A stretch of 10,504 nt of DNA, taken from the NCBI GenBank assembly GCA_003819755.1, contig RPQK01000195.1, forward strand, positions 1-10,504, given 5' to 3'. The notes below the pieces were generated by a model. That model was not told the DNA's origin. It saw only the letters and a list, made by a program, of their open reading frames with translations, and searched no databases. Position 1 is the first letter of the stretch; every line of letters starts with the position of its first letter. The position numbers and the translations under genes were made by a program. Shown in pieces: positions 9,090-10,504 of the stretch. This DNA comes from Acidobacteriota bacterium. Lineage in GTDB: Bacteria > Acidobacteriota > UBA6911 > RPQK01.

Positions 9090-9118
9090 ATTCTGGCCTG
9101 AGGGGGAAGAGGAGTCAA
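9090..9118 (-). promoter_or_regulatory. Sigma-70-like promoter of the small membrane protein gene
   Basis: On the minus strand, TTGACT (9118-9113) is separated by exactly 17 nt from CAGAAT (9095-9090). The first matches the -35 consensus at five of six bases and the second the -10 at four. Transcription would start near 9083 and give a leader of about 90 nt. That leader ends in AAAGGAGG (9006-8999) before the ATG at 8991. I see no clear riboswitch fold in the leader. Confidence 0.45.
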
Positions 9119-9152
9119 GCGAGGGGGGAGGCTTGGCACTGTTAAAAGATTT

Positions 9153-10157
9153 CTACCGCTGCTGGGCCGCAGCGGCTTCTCGGGGCGCGTAATAGCCCGG
9201 CTTGGTAGCGGCGACGACTCCCGACTTCAACGATCGCACTTCGAGATTTCTCCAGGAACCATCTCGAAGAATGTTCCTGGGGATATAGGAGATGTAGTAC
9301 TGATTCTTCAGTTCATCCGCAACGGCTTTGTAAATCTCCGTGAGGGTTGAATACGTTCGAGTGTCGAGCACTTTGCCGCCGGTTTGCTCCGAGATCCGCT
9401 GCAGAAACCGTTTATTGGCGATGATGTACTCGTCGGTCAGTTCCTCCGGGATTAGTTGAGAGGCCGCCTGGTACTCCATGCGGGCGGCAATGGCCCCGGC
9501 CCAATATTCGTCCAGCTTAGATACCGTGTAAACAACCGCCTCCGATTCGAGCGCCAGCCGCACGGCTTCGTCCCGGGTCGCCATGCTGCCCGTATCCGCG
9601 CCGTCGGTAAGAAGAATGACGGCCTTCCTTCCCTCGACCCCTTTCAGGAGGTCATCGAAAGTCACGTACAAGGCATCATGGAGGACTGTATTCCCGCGCG
9701 GGTAGACACTTTCCAGCGACAGCTGAATTTTGTTCGGGTCGTTGGTCCAGTTCAGAATCAGCCGCGGCTGGTAGTTGAAAACAATTACGGCGACCTTGTC
9801 GTCCGGCGAAAGGTTTCGGACAAATTCGAGCGCTGCGCGCCGTATCTCGCCCTGCACCGACCGAGTGCTTCCACTGATGTCCAGGAGAAGAACAACGTGG
9901 ATGGGCAACGAGGCTTCGGCGTAGAAGTTGGCGATATCCTGCTTGACGCCGTCCTCCAGGATCTGGAAGTCGTCCCTGGTCAAGCCGCGCACGAAACCGC
10001 CTTCATAGGAGCGCGCACTGACAGGGAGGAAGATCTGATTGACCGCCACCCCAATTCGGTATCCGGGGCCCTTGTCGGGTGGCTTTTGAGCGGGGGCCGG
10101 CTGTTCGGCTTGTATTCCAGCCAGAAACATCAAGAGAAAGGCAAGGGTTTGAGGCAC
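9153..10157 (-). CDS. Secreted VWFA-domain protein of the acidobacterial VWFA-related type
   Basis: This 334-residue protein (GTG start) appears to be exported and to bind ligands through a metal-dependent VWA domain. Residues 1-17 (PQTLAFLLMFLAGIQA core) look like a signal peptide cut before EQPAP. A short beta-rich segment follows, with VNQIFLPVSARS..GGFVRGLTRDDFQILEDGVKQDI (39-75), a hallmark of this family. The VWA domain starts near 84. Its MIDAS residues are all present: DISGS (93-97), Thr157 in GNTVLHDA and Asp185 in LLTDGAD. The end has QYYISYIP and KPGYYAPR (319-326), also typical. The frame stays open to an ATG at 10370, but the extra 71 codons cover a large palindrome and the promoter, so I start at the GTG at 10157. 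The ATG at 10130 would truncate the signal peptide. The ligand is unknown. Confidence 0.88.
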   Translation of the reverse strand: MPQTLAFLLMFLAGIQAEQPAPAQKPPDKGPGYRIGVAVNQIFLPVSARSYEGGFVRGLTRDDFQILEDGVKQDIANFYAEASLPIHVVLLLDISGSTRSVQGEIRRAALEFVRNLSPDDKVAVIVFNYQPRLILNWTNDPNKIQLSLESVYPRGNTVLHDALYVTFDDLLKGVEGRKAVILLTDGADTGSMATRDEAVRLALESEAVVYTVSKLDEYWAGAIAARMEYQAASQLIPEELTDEYIIANKRFLQRISEQTGGKVLDTRTYSTLTEIYKAVADELKNQYYISYIPRNILRDGSWRNLEVRSLKSGVVAATKPGYYAPREAAAAQQR

Positions 10158-10164
10158 AAGGGGA

Positions 10165-10173
10165 ATTATAGCA
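10165..10173 (-). promoter_or_regulatory. Extended -10 promoter at the VWFA gene, suggesting a leaderless mRNA
   Basis: The minus strand reads TGCTATAAT, a perfect -10 hexamer (10170-10165) with the extended TG motif. No good -35 is seen 16-18 nt upstream, which extended -10 promoters tolerate. Transcription would start near 10158-10157, the position of the GTG codon that opens the signal peptide. No Shine-Dalgarno sequence precedes that GTG. The motif is seen directly and the leaderless interpretation is inferred. Confidence 0.5.
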
Positions 10174-10223
10174 AAAGGGTTGAGGGACAAGCGGACGAGT
10201 GCCGAATCATTTTGGAGTGCGGC

Positions 10224-10287
10224 GGCAACGAGAGGCCGTCGCTTTATCAGGCCTCGAGGCCTGACAAAGCGACGGCCTCTCGGTGCC
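10224..10287. repeat. 64-nt near-perfect palindrome upstream of the VWFA gene
   Basis: The centre lies between 10255 and 10256 (GCCTC|GAGGC). The inner 54 nt (10229-10282) pair over 27 positions with one mismatch (A10246 opposite C10265). After another mismatch (A10228/G10283), four more pairs extend it to 10224-10287, so 30 of 32 positions pair. The 17-nt outer block CGAGAGGCCGTCGCTTT is exactly repeated in inverse. No T-run flanks it, so it is not a standard terminator. It could be a REP-like element, a binding site or a cruciform. Confidence 0.9.
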
Positions 10288-10323
10288 CTGATCCTTACAC
10301 GAACTTTGGGATAACCACCCAAC

Positions 10324-10340
10324 GGGGGTGGGGCACCCCC
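10324..10340. repeat. Short GC hairpin
   Basis: GGGGGTG (10324-10330) and CACCCCC (10334-10340) pair perfectly around GGG. It lies in the 347-nt non-coding stretch upstream of the VWFA gene, within what would be a low-complexity Pro/Gly-rich N-terminal extension if translated. Confidence 0.5.
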
Positions 10341-10442
10341 TGGGAGCGCAGGCGTCTCGCCCAATGCCATTTCATTTACTTTTTTGCCCGGTGGCCAGGG
10401 CGTCGGTGCAACCAGCCGTGGTGAACGGGGCTTTTATTGTGG

Positions 10443-10483
10443 CCGGACTCTCCAGAGTCCGGCAGCCGGGCTGGGAGCCCGGC
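10443..10483. repeat. Two adjacent GC-rich hairpins at the right edge
   Basis: The first pairs CCGGACTCT (10443-10451) with AGAGTCCGG (10454-10462). The second pairs GCCGGGCT (10465-10472) with AGCCCGGC (10476-10483). Both are perfect, and they are two bases apart. Neither is followed by a T-run on either strand. They look like a dispersed intergenic repeat unit, and I see no supported gene between them and the VWFA start. Confidence 0.65.
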
Positions 10484-10504
10484 GAAAACGATGGTTGCAG
10501 CTCG

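Noticed and set aside
10158..10370. N-terminal extension of the VWFA protein to an ATG at 10370
   Set aside because: The stretch contains a 64-nt palindrome, a GC hairpin and an extended -10. It would also put the signal peptide 72 residues inside the protein.
9456..10424. 322-codon open frame on the plus strand
   Set aside because: It is antisense to the VWFA gene, whose MIDAS motif and signal peptide are clear. The product has no recognisable features.
10376..10504. Minus-strand frame open from the window edge to a stop at 10376, possibly a partial gene
   Set aside because: The 42 codons are mostly the two hairpin repeats, with no start in view and no recognisable motif. It cannot be supported from this window.

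Overview
The window reads as a housekeeping stretch of a moderately GC-rich bacterial chromosome, probably from the Acidobacteriota. All genes I can support lie on the minus strand. The taxonomic hint comes mainly from the gene at the right end. It encodes a secreted von Willebrand A protein with the layout of the 'VWFA-related Acidobacterial domain' family. The SUF gene order and the repeat-rich intergenic spacers fit that placement but do not prove it.

Layout, in transcription order (right to left). Bases 10158-10504 carry no gene I can support. They hold a 64-nt near-perfect palindrome, several GC-rich hairpins and an extended -10 promoter. The VWFA protein follows (9153-10157), probably starting at a GTG next to that promoter. 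Next is a small two-helix membrane protein of unknown function (8731-8991) with its own promoter and a very strong ribosome binding site. A complete SUF iron-sulfur assembly operon comes next: an Rrf2-family regulator with three clustered cysteines (8056-8517), sufB, sufC, sufD, sufS, sufU and sufT (down to 2142). The last gene is glmS (213-2048), glucosamine-6-phosphate synthase, followed by a repeat-bearing spacer at the left edge.

How the genes work together. SufS takes sulfur from cysteine, and SufU (the zinc-binding type) relays it to the SufBCD scaffold. SufC supplies ATPase activity and SufB/SufD form the assembly site. SufT (MIP18/DUF59 family) probably helps cluster maturation or delivery. 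The Rrf2 protein very likely senses Fe-S status and controls the operon through a 17-bp palindrome over its own promoter. GlmS feeds cell-wall amino-sugar synthesis and has no evident functional link to SUF.

The most unusual content is between the genes. Three successive suf junctions (B-C, C-D, D-S) each carry a different short-period repeat: a 9-bp unit, a 7-bp CAATCNN type and a 7-bp CGTTCAN type. The two heptamer spacers carry the unit in both orientations, so they can fold as hairpins in the mRNA. The C-D array runs into the sufD start codon and leaves no Shine-Dalgarno sequence. A relative of the 9-bp unit recurs downstream of glmS. I see no phage, transposase, CRISPR array, rRNA or tRNA, and no wholly new gene system.
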